Below, one piece after another: positions 40,110 through 51,468 of a stretch of DNA of 64,000 nucleotides (the stretch's first letter is position 1; each line of letters starts with the position of its first letter). The translations under genes were made by a program, and so were the position numbers. A model generated the notes under the pieces. The model was not told the DNA's origin, ran no database searches, and saw nothing but the letters and a program-made list of their open reading frames with translations. Source of the stretch: Entonaema liquescens (lineage: Eukaryota > Ascomycota > Sordariomycetes > Xylariales > Xylariaceae); contig CADCSX010000011.1 of the NCBI GenBank assembly GCA_902805475.1, positions 1,366,001 to 1,430,000 on the forward strand, given 5' to 3'.

Positions 40110-42039
40110 ATGGAATCATTCTACCATACCCAGTCTAACAACATCCATGGGGTACCTGAACTGACAGGTAGTTGCTCTGATAGCACCACGCCGGCGCCAG
40201 GGAGCTATAAGTATCAGGAACGGCATGATGATGAGCGGTCGCCTACCCTCTTAGAAGAACCATCAAGTCCTAGAGGCATAATCAAACCTTGCTTGTCAGT
40301 AATACTGAATACCATGGGAGTGTTAAACTAACTTTCAACGCAGATTGAATAAGGGTGTAATCGACAATTGCTATAAGAGTCGCTTTTATAGTAAGGCGGC
40401 TGAGTACTATCTCATAGACAATGACCCCGCGTTATTTACAAATTGCCGCTGTCTGATGGAAAACTGCCCGCGACGTAACTTCGCCGATGCTAGGGATATG
40501 CTTCGACACCTCAAGGAGTGTAAATACTTCTCGCAGGGGATCTATCGGTGCCCATCAGTATGTTACATTGTGGGTTCATGTTGCCTCCCCTTTTCGGACC
40601 TTTATAGCACCTAAGCTCCTCATTCAAGATGAATGGGCGATCGATACCTCTGAAATGTGATTAACTATACCTACAAGAAAGTAAAGCGCTAACTTCTGCA
40701 ATCTAAGTGTCATGACGCAGAGAAATTCCAAACAACCTTTAACAGGAAGTGCTCATGGGACCGACCAAACATGAGACAGAGATTCCAAAACTCATTCAAG
40801 GCCACGGTTGATACCGTGAAGGGTATTGTTAGCCCTCGGTCAACGACAGTGGGATATAAAGATGAAATGTCTCGATGCCCTGGAGTATGTGACAGTCTTT
40901 ATTCGACTACCGTCGTTTACGACCCTGATGAAATAAAGATGCCGCAGGAGATGCAGAATACTGGATTGAGAGAACTCATGGATACATCGCCGCGAGTTGA
41001 ACTGCAAGCATCGTTCTTACACCCTAATCATGGAGACCTCAAGTTAGATCGCTCTACTCATGAAGCCTACACCTTCTCTCACGATGTCTCGGATTACTCT
41101 CCTTCGTCCGGCTTACCTTCAGAGCTCCCTACTGTTGACATAACTAGGACGCCTATCACTGACGAGTCACCAACAACCTCTATCAATTCTTCGACATCAG
41201 CCTCGAGTAATGGTTCCGGACGTCAATGCCCGCCAGCTGATGACCAGTGCATGGAGCTTTACGCCGGGGTTCTCAACACAGAGGCAGTCCCCAACAACAA
41301 CAACAATCATCCCGATGAAGCCTACAATACCTGGCAACCCTCCTCCTCGACACAACTCTACGACATTCCACCTAGTTATATGTCCATGCCCCTGCTGCCT
41401 GAAGTTCGAGGAGGATCCCGCCACTCACGAGGCCAATCCTTGGTTATTCAAACGAGTCGCTTGGATCCGGTTCCAAGTGTTCCATTGTGGGGGAATTCAG
41501 CGTGCCATAACACTAGCAACGCTAGAAATATGAACTTTTTGGGTTCATCAGTCCTGGGGTATATGCCGTCGCCCATGTCATCGACAGATATGCCATCGCA
41601 TTCGAGTGTCGACGCATGCATTAGCCCCTTCGGTGCTATGGGGAGAATAGACACTCCCCAGCAATTCATAAACGCCGACATTCTTTCCTCGCCAGACTCA
41701 GCGATTCCGTCTTCCAGCATCGAACAGTCGCCAAGCTCAGATACATCAGAATCATCAAGCGAAAACCACCAGTGTCCCCATTGCACATACAGACCCAGAG
41801 GCAGGAAAGAAAACGCCAAATTATACCTCAAAAAACACATGTCTACTCACGGGAATTTTCTTTACAAATGCGAATATTGCGACAAAACCTACAGTCGGCG
41901 AGACAATCGAGGCGTCCACGTCCGTAGGAAACACAAGTCCCAAGACGAGTCTAAGAAGAGGCGCAAGGACTTTGATAGTTCCGAATCAGGAGATCATAGG
42001 AGTAAAAGAGTTCTAAAAGCCGGATCGGTTCAGACATAA
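40110..42039 (+). CDS. C2H2-type zinc-finger protein, three exons
   Basis: Predicted fungal nuclear regulator. Proposed exons: 40110-40294, 40344-40557, 40708-42039, giving 576 residues. Intron 1 is 49 nt (GTCAGT...CTAAC...GCAG), intron 2 is 150 nt (GTATGT...CTAAC...TAAG), and both keep the frame. Residues about 94-135 form a Cys/His-rich module (CRCLMENCPRRNFADARDML, then RHLKECKY and YRCPSC) interrupted by intron 2, followed by CSWDRPNMRQRF. A long Ser/Pro/Asn-rich middle (residues about 170-480) is probably disordered. The C-terminus has two fingers: CPHCTYRPRGRKENAKLYLK-KHMSTH (about 488-513, with a long insert) and YKCEYCDKTYSRRDNRGVHV-RRKH (about 519-541), then a basic KKRRKD tail that may be a nuclear signal. 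Orthologue not identified; the start codon is the first ATG in frame. Confidence 0.82.
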
Positions 42040-43131
42040 TTGCAGTGATGGAATGTTTCGTGCTCTTTGTACTTAATTGAGTTACAAGCCCAGTTGATAT
42101 GGGCAATGACTATTCAATTCAATTCACATGACAACAATCAGTTTACATGAGTTTACCCTGATTCATCCATCCACCAGTGACGTGATCGTTCTAGGCTTAC
42201 TTTGAAGGCATCTCACCCCTTGTCAAAAACACCGAGTAGACACATACCTGATAGACAACCATCGCGAAACCCTCGAAAGCGACACTATCAAGTAGGTAGT
42301 TAACTAAATCATTGAGAGAGTATGGGGCCATATTGTCATTAATCTGTCGGGTTTTACGCCGGCAATAGTAGAAATATGATTATAAGGAGTCTGTCCTGAA
42401 TCTTATCACTTTTCATTATATTAGGTGCTTCAGTTACTAGAACATATTCTGCATTAGTGTAATTTTTTCGTGATTTGGAGTATTCTATCCTGCAAATAAT
42501 ACCGAAATTTGATGTGATTGCCAATTCACCTTCCCATCTGAAAGTATCGTGTATGCAAGCCTCGACCTCGCACCTTTCTCAGGGGGCTGTTTCAGGCAGA
42601 CCAGTTACACCAAGACCTGAACCTCACCCACGTCCTAATCTCGACTTACACAAACATGCCTAGGACTTGAGGCTCTTAGGAACTACGGCTTCGCGGGTGC
42701 GTCAGGCAACTGGCAGGGAAAAGATTGTGCATTAGCTGGCAAGGCAGGATCCTTTCCTTGAGGGAACGACGGGAAGGGACACCAGAGCTGACTCGGGATG
42801 GGGTGTAGGCATCTAATGATCGCCACGATTCGATGGGTTCTACTTAATGCCCCTGTAAAGGCTCACTGCGTATGTTTGTTATCTCAACTAAGTCATTACT
42901 TGCCGCATCTGCCAAAAAACCACTTCCCGAATGTCGACTATAAAAGGAGGAGACTTCCCAACCTCTTCACTGGTAAATTCCACCAGCAGACCATATTTAT
43001 AAGTCTCAATATTCAGGATCCTATTCGAACTATTAACTATTATAAGTCTTTGAGACTATTCACTAAAATTAAAGACGTCTCTATCATAAATATTACTGAT
43101 ATTGGCTTTGGCCCCCGAGCGATCGGGAACT
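42040..43131. other. Intergenic stretch, no gene recognised
   Basis: About 1.1 kb. The long open frame 42798-43436 runs through it, but its first two thirds are AT-rich with unstructured composition and carry no domain; only its 3' third looks coding and is described as a separate small gene. Confidence 0.5.
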
Positions 43132-43436
43132 ATGGACAAGAACAGGTAAGCGCTATATCAAAATATAAGCCTTGTAGCATGGTTCAATTCTCATGTACAA
43201 TTGACAGCACCTGCACACTCGGTAGTTCTGCCGGCGCCCTGAAAGCCGGGAAGCCAATCGGTGCCAAGCCAGCTCAGTCCGAACCATCCACTCTCGTACG
43301 ATTCGTTCTTGACCGGCAGCCACATGAACAGGCCTCCATGGCCATGGGTATGGGCTTTTCCAACGAGAGGCGGGTAGCTCACCAGCTGAAAGAATGGGAA
43401 CGGACATGGGAGTCGGCAAGCGGCAGCGGGAAGTGA
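43132..43436 (+). CDS. Possible small protein of 80 residues
   Basis: Proposed exons 43132-43145 and 43208-43436 with a 62-nt intron (GTAAGC...GACAG) splitting a Ser codon; 80 residues. Exon 2 is clearly more GC-rich and codon-like than its surroundings and reads TLVRFVLDRQPHEQASMAMG, followed by MGFSNERRVAHQLKEWERTW. This looks like a compact helical protein with a conserved-style core. There is no signal peptide or membrane segment. Without the intron the frame stays open upstream to 42798, but that extension looks non-coding. I do not recognise the family, and the tiny first exon makes the start uncertain. Confidence 0.42.
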
Positions 43437-44005
43437 AAATTGTCATGACATCGGGAAGGAAATTATCAAATGACTGAAAGTATAAAACTATTGTGAGAGA
43501 GTATGTATGAATGAAAGAGCGGGAGAGGATGCCGCCGTCCTGTTTATACATTATTTTCGCTTCCTTATAATTATATCGTGAATCAATATATCACCAATGA
43601 ATACCTCTATATAAACCAAATAGACTTACTCAAAACTCTTGGTGAATTAGCGTGTAGCTTCATGGATAGGTGCTTACCAACCTACTGGAATGTAGGACGG
43701 ATCTGATAAGGTGGGGGTTATTCTTCTTGCTTGGGTCGTATTACGATCCCGCTGTTCTACTTTAGATAGGCAAATGGATCCTAGCACCCTTCCACCACAA
43801 CCACCTACCCATGGACTTGGATTTAGTGTACTTAACCGTACCTCATACTTACCTATTTGTTAGTCAGTTAGGGGTAGGTATATCCTATTGGAACATAAAT
43901 AGCACTGTCATCGAAATACCCAATAATTCACCTACGCTTTACACAAAGAATTCCGAAAATGAGCATTGTGTAGCGTAGGAATAAAATGATTCTTTCTATT
44001 CTATT
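43437..44005. other. Intergenic stretch between convergent genes
   Basis: About 570 bases with no gene. Contains short CTATT repeats (about 43993-44010) running into the gpi2 stop. Probably holds the 3' UTRs of both neighbours. Confidence 0.55.
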
Positions 44006-45554
44006 CTATTCGTCATCCCAAAGCCGTCGACTAATAATAATCGGTCTTGCTTGATCCCAAGGGCCGTTAATGGCATTTTTATACTTCTGAAGCCCGATAA
44101 GCCACCAGCTACATCCACCCATAGCGACGACAGCGATGATAGCCGCTACTAATACACCTAGAAGTCCGCTTCTCCACGGCCATACGACGTCTTTTTCTTC
44201 GCCTACTATTAGGCCGACTCCGCCTCCCGCTCCAATCACAAGCAATATGGAGAGCGCAACGTGGTACCTCCAGCTCCGGTGTCTGGCGTAGCGTCTAAAG
44301 ACAGGAAACAAGCCAAACACCTCGATACTGAATAAAGTCAGGCTGAAAACCTGCCCGGTAGAGGGTAGGCGGGACGCCAGCACTGTAGACGCCATCAGGG
44401 CCGCGTTGGTTGAGAGGGAAGCCGGGAACTTTACGGGACCCGAGGAATAATCGTAGAAAAATATGTTTATCGTCAATAACCAGAAAGACATAGCCCAAAT
44501 ACTGTCAGACGATGTAGACCGCGTAAGGGACTTTAAGATGGGCGATAAACCCAGGAGGGTAAAGTAAATGAGGATAGCGGATTTGACAGTGCTGAGACGG
44601 AGATTGGCTCTTCCGTTGCGGAGAGGAGATGAGGGACGATGGCTCGGCATATCGATAGACTCAGAGGATCTCCTGCCTACATTGCTCGCTTGCGATATGC
44701 TGGAGTGAAGGGAAATGGCAGAAGTGGAATGTGATTGCCGCATGGCGATTGGGTTCCCCTGGGGGTATCTCTCTGTTATCGCCAAATTCGTCACCGAACT
44801 CGTAGCGGATGTCCCCGCGGCGACCGAACGCCCCCTCCTACTCGGCTCCCGTATCGACCGGCTACGATTGCTACGACGCCGTTGTAGTACCTCGTCCTCG
44901 TCTTCCTGCCCCACCCAGAAATCCCATAATAACCACCCCCCGAATGTTGCAAAACTACCCCAGCCCACGACAGCAACGGGTGACACACGCTCTTGGAATA
45001 TCCCAACAAAGCAGACGACGAATATGATGACGGAGCATACTTGTTGGAGAATAACGGTCGAATCGGCGACAAGGGGCCAGAATTCATAGGGCTGAAGACG
45101 TGGGTTCCGTTGTAAGTTCTCCAGGAACGTGGCCTGGTCCGTGTAATTATCTGGGTCTGGAGAGAGAGAGAGAGAGAGCTGTTAACAGCGGCGCGATGGG
45201 ATGTTGTCAACCGAGGGGCAATTCCATACAAGACTGTTTAACCCATAACAATTTCTTCCAAGTGCGTCTCCGCCGCCTACTCCTGCTTCTACTCCCCAGC
45301 TTGGAGCTCATCTTCCGTGACCGCGACTCGGGGCGACTCTCGTCAATTCCGTTGGGCTCGAATCCCGATTGTCGTCGCGAGGGCCGTAACGCATTGAAAG
45401 CATCTTCGGGTGCTAAGTGAGATCTAGCAGACCGTTGCGTATGGAACTCGACGGGTAAGGTGGCGGCGCGTACCAATCCCGGTTGAGGTGCATCGCGATC
45501 GCGCCTTAGTACCTCTGTTGTCGCAGACGAGTCTGGATCGGAAGGATGAACCAT
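44006..45554 (-). CDS. gpi2: GPI2/PIG-C subunit of GPI-N-acetylglucosaminyltransferase
   Basis: Endoplasmic-reticulum membrane subunit of the complex that transfers GlcNAc to phosphatidylinositol, the first step of GPI-anchor synthesis. Exons on the minus strand are 45554-45230 and 45156-44006; the 73-nt intron (GTATGG...CCAG) splits a Tyr codon, and the joined protein is 491 residues. Family marks are WKKLLWVKQSYPDNYTDQAT across the splice junction, LQPYEFWPLVADSTVILQQV, and LSPILKSLTRSTSSDSIWAM with WLLTINIFFYDYS further on. Several hydrophobic segments fit the PIG-C multi-pass topology. Residues 1-100 form a basic, Ser/Arg-rich N-terminus, and a Ser/Arg-rich insert of about 110 residues follows the first membrane segments (about 190-300). 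The first ATG at 45554 is the best start. Confidence 0.93.
45161..45178 (-). repeat. (AG)n microsatellite inside the gpi2 intron
   Basis: Nine AG units on the + strand, read as (CT)n on the gpi2 transcript. It lies directly before the intron acceptor CCAG at 45157-45160 and so serves as its polypyrimidine tract. Confidence 0.85.
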
Positions 45555-48452
45555 CTTTAACTTTGTCAGCGGCTGATTGATAAGATAATATCTAATGCCA
45601 AGGCTATAGAGCGGGCTGTTCTACAGCCTTGTGATAGTATACATCATTGATGATGCGAAGGAAGAGGATAGCTAGCCAAATTGATGGATAAGCATTTACT
45701 TCGTACGACCCCAGATAAGCTAAGACGATTCTTAGGCGGAATCTTGCGCACGGACCAGCAACTAAACCCCACTGCTACCATAACTAAATAATCGCCGGCA
45801 ACGCCGAGACCCGCTACAGAAAAAGCAGCCAACGCAGCTTCTGCTGCTACCAACAGATTGACTTCTCTTAGACCTAGATTTCCACATGGCACACGATGGG
45901 ATAGATATCCGCTAGGATCTTATAGGCTATCTATATATACCACGTCACGAGATCTATAATAAAGGAGGTTAAGTTGATGGTATTCTTCAGGGTCCTCTTG
46001 GTAAGTTACCTATCCATGCGATATGGAGTAAATATCATACTTACCGAGGTAATCTCTTATAGTTAATATAGTTGGTTACTCATAACTTTCATACTTTTCA
46101 AAAATTGAAGACGTAATAGTTCGCATGAGACAATTTCGATATCCTCATTTGATCGACATAATTAGATCAATGAGAGAGAGAGAGAGAAATATGATCGAGT
46201 TGTTCTTGATGATGTTCTACCGCTATGATAGAAAATCCAGCATAGGGCTGGGTCTTGTGGATTTTAGTAGCTAAACTAGAAACTAGATCTAAGCTACCCC
46301 TTATAGTTCGCGTCTCACCTTCCAATCTGGTACTTAGTTCTCGGCTGTCTTAAAGGAAGAGGGAACCGACACGGCTATCGCACTTAAGCTACTATAAACT
46401 CTAATTACACGATACGAGACATCTAGCCCTCAAACCTGATAGATATATCCTGTGGTACCAAACATGCCCTGTACTAGTGAACGGCGGATGTTTCCGCGTA
46501 GCTTACTACTCCTAACCTGGTATTTATCAGTGGCCTAACATGCCGTGTTCAGGAGATCATCTTTTTAGATTCGTTCGGAGTTCACTGTTAGACAAGGATA
46601 CCAGGACTACCAAACACTACCAAACACTACCAATCCAGTTTCCGATATCTGTCCTGGGGTTTTTTCTAACCCTACTTCTGGGCATCCAAATAATTTTCAT
46701 GCGGCATTTTGAGAATAATTAGTAGTTTCGATAGCCTACCACATGTGGTGGAATACAATCAGATAGAAGAAGGATACACAAAATCCCACAACGCTAGGTG
46801 GTTTTGTGGTATCAAACAGTTGTATCTCTGCTGTCCTACCTGTCGTCCTACCTACTTCTGTAGTATGATCAGAGAAATGTCACCGAAGCTTCAATAATTT
46901 AGTCAGCTGCTCTAAAGTACGAAAAATCGTATTCTTTTTGACAATGCCGATGGTCTAGACGTGGCTATAAATGGAATGTAGCATCTACTAAGAAAGGTAC
47001 TTAGATACTTTTACAGACCCTTATGTAAGGTCCCCGCCTAACTTTTGCCAGATTCGGTCGCCGCTCAAAGATCATTGGTCCAGTGACGGATAGCTTAAAG
47101 CACATAAGGCGCGCACGGGTGGACCTTTTTGGGAAATAGGCTATGTAGCTTCAGCTGTGCCTCCGTAGCTGTATAGCTGTATGTTAGTTGTTGAAACTTG
47201 TAGTCAATGCTAAATACGATGCAATGCGTTGAGCATTGAATTGATTTTCGTGATCTTCCGAATCCCATCGTAAATTGTTTACTTGGTAATATGATGATGA
47301 ACACATCGGTAACTACGGATATGACGTGGGGGAGAACGAAAGACTTCTATCTTTACGTGAGGTTGGGAAGGGTTTGGCGAGGCGCAAGTGTTCCTCTGCC
47401 GTCATAGCTGATTATTTCCTGATGATCCTAGCGTTGATCTGAAGAAACAAAAGAATTCGAATGCAAAGATCTACCGTACGTAGTAGAAGCTATTTCCGTT
47501 TACGTGTTTGCAGTTACATATATGCCAAGCTAATACCAAAGATGATTTGGTGCGACATGCTAACGAATCTGCCCATGCTCGTCGAACCCTGTACCGAAGA
47601 CATGGAACGTCGAAAAAGTAGTCTCCTACTCTCCTACTCCATCAGCGGAATAATAATACCACCCTAGACATAGACAAGTAGAACACGGTACTTACACGAA
47701 GAGGGAAAAGTGTGGAAGTACGGACGGGCAGCTTTAACCGCATATTAATAAATTGATCTACCGTGTTAGTCGCTAAACTCCAACTCCTACACCTCTAAAA
47801 GGCATGGATCTCTCATGCCACTAACAGGTAACTGGTCCTGGGTCCATCCAAAAAAAAAAAAATATCTACCCGGCGTTGTGTCACTTACAAAAGAAAGGTC
47901 AAACCTCCGTTTCTCTTTTTTTCTATTGAATTTCTTATCCGAGTCACCGCCGTGTGACGCACATGACAATTTGACCGTTTAAACCTTGGATTGAAGCGCG
48001 TGGTTTAATTCGTATCTCGTTTCTGTCACTTACAAGTCACCCCACTATCAGATAAAACGACGTGCTACAAATCTCCTCACTCTAGCTCGGCGTTCCTTAC
48101 ATATTTGAAGCCCTCTGCCATCAGTAACCTAGTTGCCAAGAAAAAAAACCCCAAACCTACCTGTAGCTTTAGCTATCCACCTACCCGCCGACGTATCACC
48201 TTACCCCTACAGTATTTCAACGATTTCATCACTACTACCGCATCGACGACACTGTCGCAGAAGCTGTTTGGACGAAGAAGGTATAGTAGTTTTTTTTTAT
48301 TCCCGTTTCGTTTATGTTTTAAGTCACTTTTTTTTTCTTCGTCTGGAATATTTATTCTTACACAATTCCCACCATTTACTCTTATTGACTTTTATGTGTA
48401 GAATAGAATCCTCGACATATTCATTTTAGATAAGGAAAATCAGAAATTCACT
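45555..48452. other. Intergenic stretch, no gene recognised
   Basis: About 2.9 kb. Contains a (GA)n repeat at 46172-46187, an ACCAAACACT tandem near 46608-46635 and a 12-A run near 47851. A hydrophobic 82-codon frame on the minus strand (45892-45644) has no family and is not called. The last 350 bases (about 48100-48452) are T-rich and probably form the promoter and leader of the next gene. Confidence 0.5.
46172..46187. repeat. (GA)n microsatellite
   Basis: Eight GA dinucleotides in non-coding sequence. Confidence 0.85.
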
Positions 48453-49246
48453 ATGAAAGGATCAACACCAGCATTGCTTATCTGCGCCTTCGCAGCCTGG
48501 GCTTCTGCAGCTCCGGTAACTAAGCACGAGAAGATTCCCAGCCAATCTAATGTCGCATCAACCCACACACAGCAGACAGCGCAACAGACGAATTTCCTAT
48601 CGAAGACGGTCCTCTTACTTTCTTCTCTTGCTCCTTCTCGAGTATCAATTGAGAAGCACAACACTATTATTATCGCGGACGATGGCCAGCGCGTTCAATT
48701 ACCAGAGCATCTTGCAGGAGCCAAATCCTGGGAAACTCCTCACGTACTCGCGTTTCTGACATCATTCACCCGCCCGAAGAAGCAATCACCATTCCCCGAG
48801 TCAAGCATCATAAGGGAGGAGACTCGTGGAAATATGATGGATGCCGAGCCTCAGGAAACCATTGTGGAGCTTGAAACTAAAGCGGAACGCGAGTCGTGGA
48901 CTTATCTTCCCTACGTCTCTCAAGACAAAGTCTTGCGTTTCCGCTGCGTGCGTAAGGCTGCAGACACGATGATGCTTGCACTTCCCGTCGCCGCCGCCGT
49001 TGTGATCCTTCTAGCCGTTCTTTCGAGAGCGCTTCGACAGAGGTATAGCCTCATTCGCGTTTAAAATCTTCTTGGCTTGGCTGTCAAACTAACTTTTCTA
49101 ATAGGGTTTGCGCTCTTCGGACATTCAAGAAGGGGGAGATCCGCCTCGACGACAAAGAGATGGCATTTCCTGATTCTCCTTCGAAACAAAATCACATGCC
49201 AGCTGCATGTACGCCAACCTACTCAGACGACGGAGTGAAGTCATAA
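48453..49246 (+). CDS. Predicted small type I membrane protein
   Basis: Not a family I recognise. Exons 48453-49042 and 49105-49246 with a 62-nt intron (GTATAG...CTAAC...AATAG) splitting an Arg codon; 243 residues. A clean signal peptide (MKGSTPALLICAFAAWASAA, cleavage predicted after the final Ala) leads to a lumenal or extracellular part of about 150 residues. One hydrophobic segment follows (MMLALPVAAAVVILLAVLSR, about 174-193) and then a short basic cytosolic tail with RTFKKGEIRLDDKEM. The arrangement fits a type I membrane protein of the secretory pathway or cell surface. A T-rich leader precedes it. Two independent coding signals (signal peptide and membrane anchor in one frame) support a real gene. 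Confidence 0.68.
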
Positions 49247-51468
49247 CAATACTGAATCATAAAAGTCAAAAGATATGAGGGCCAGGGGGTTACTTTCTTT
49301 TTGTTTTATGATACCATAACTAGGTCTTGGCGTTCAGGAATCTGAGCTGGCATGCTCAAGGGTTATTAAGACTTGTTTCATCAGGGAAACCGACTACGAC
49401 ATTACAGCAACGATGCGTCAGGCGTGAATAATACGAGCTGGCAAATTCAGGTACCGAGCATGCGAAGAAACCAGGCATGCAGCAGATACCACCCCATATG
49501 GCTTGAATAGCCATCTTAAGGATATGGACGCTGTACAAGAACCCACAAGAATAGTCAGAACTCATCATAGATGAAGTTGATTCATCAATTGAGAAGAGAA
49601 ATCTACGCAATAAGCTTTGTCACGCCATTAACTTTCAAGAGTCTAGAACGATTAATTGCGTATATGTATAACACTATGCCTCCACGTACGATGCTGTCCT
49701 GATCAAGTCTGCATGCCGTGTATGAATCCCCAAATTAGTTCCGGTAACTCGAAAGGCCTGGTTTTAGACCAAATGGTAATACACGTAGTCAAGATTGTTC
49801 CATAGACCCAATTAATAGTATGTGTGAAGGTACAAAATAGGTAAGAAATAGACTATCGTAACCCATCGACATGCAACTCATCTTGATTTTAAACCCCGAT
49901 TTGTACGCACGCATAGTTTCCTATGGAACTTGCTCAGTGCGATAGAATGGATACTCCGCCATCTACATCGTCGGAGTGGTTCGTGCGGATACCTGCACGC
50001 AAGCGTGAGGCTGCCCAATTGGCATTCCCGGTGAGTTTTATAGGACTGCCGGATAAGTATCATGATCCAGAAACGCCACTTGTGGGAGGCGCAGGCACCA
50101 AGCCTGTAGTGTTGCATAGGAAGATTTTTGATTGGGGAGTTAACGCCTCTCCGAACATGTTTAATGCAGCTGAAGTGCATCGATCCACGGCATATACCGT
50201 ATTATTACTACCTTTCTAACGTTATGTGGTTCAAGGTGAACACTTCTCCTCTGCTTCTGTGTTACTCGTCCACAACCTCAGGCTGCAAAGTTGACACGCG
50301 ATCACGGCAAACACTTTGCAACATTGCCATTAGCTGAGGTCAGATATACTATGTTTATAATCCAGATTGCCACGCGACATGTTGCAGTCTAAGGGCCTAC
50401 GATGTCTATTGGATAAGGTCAAACGAAGGGCTGAGACCGCTATTTCGACATCCCTGGTCATACTTGGACGTTTAGCATTTGCTTTGCTGTAATATAGCTA
50501 CATATGACCACATTAGCCTACATACATATATATACCTAGTTCGGCACATACATATACACAACTATAGTACCTAGGTAATGCTACGATCGAGGATGGAGCG
50601 CATAATATATAGCCGTAGGTATAACAACTCCGGTTAGGAATAAAACATGGGGACCGCTTTTTAATGCTTAATGCATTGGTGTTGGCAACTTGGCCCCCAA
50701 CATGGTAATATGAGATGGCAGGATGGGGTCTTCCTACTGAGAACTAAGAAGTTTCCCAGCTTTTAGCGACAGCAGCTAGCCGTTGGAGGGTTGGAGAGGC
50801 GTAAAGGCGTTAGGTCTAGGCTGGTTTGGGGCTGCAACTACGCCCGTGTTTCGAACTACTGTATTGCACTTGCACCACTTACACCATTTGCCCAGGAACC
50901 CCCCCCTCTCCAGGTGGAAGCAGCTCATGGGATGAACGTTTTCTTCGTACTACAATGTATCATGTAGCTAGTGCTAAGCCGCATATGTACGGGCGGAGTA
51001 CTCACAACTTCTTTTTCAAGGCAAGGTACCACGCCTTCTCTACACAGATTGGCCTGAAAAAAACAGACAGGCACTCATGCACTACGCACATTCCTTTTCT
51101 TATTTAGGTAGGAATATTAAACAATAGCTTTGTCTCAGCTTTACCTTTTCCTTAAAACCTTCTTCTTCTTCTTCCCTGTCTTTTTTTCTATCTATCTTTC
51201 TCAATACGAGATCATTGACCTAGACTCTTTTTTACCAACCCCAACCCCAACCCAACCTAAAGTTAGACAAATTAAATCTTTGGGTTTCACTAAAAACACA
51301 ATAAACAAAGCTTTGGCCAAGACCGAGACCAATCTCAATTCTAGACCAACTATTCGGTGACAGATACCCCGCAATCCAATAGCTAACACGGAACGCTTTC
51401 GGGGGATTCCGCCCTGTCCAAAGTCGCACGCGCACCCATCTGCCATCTGCCATCTGCGTCTGTCCGAC
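49247..51468. other. Intergenic stretch, no gene recognised
   Basis: About 2.2 kb. A 98-codon frame at 49923-50219 has some codon-like stretches but no domain. The last 350 bases are CT-rich (CTTCTTCTTCTTC near 51164, T run near 51180, CCAACCCCAACCC near 51237) and resemble a fungal promoter and leader for the annexin gene. Confidence 0.5.

Noticed and set aside
42798..43131. 5' extension of the open frame ending at 43436
   Set aside because: AT-rich with no protein-like pattern; the better model starts at 43132 with a short intron.
45644..45892. Hydrophobic 82-codon frame upstream of gpi2
   Set aside because: Ala/Val-rich composition alone; no splice partner and no family.
49923..50219. 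98-codon open frame on the + strand
   Set aside because: Some codon-like stretches but no domain, no splice extension and no membrane or secretion signal; not distinguishable from chance.
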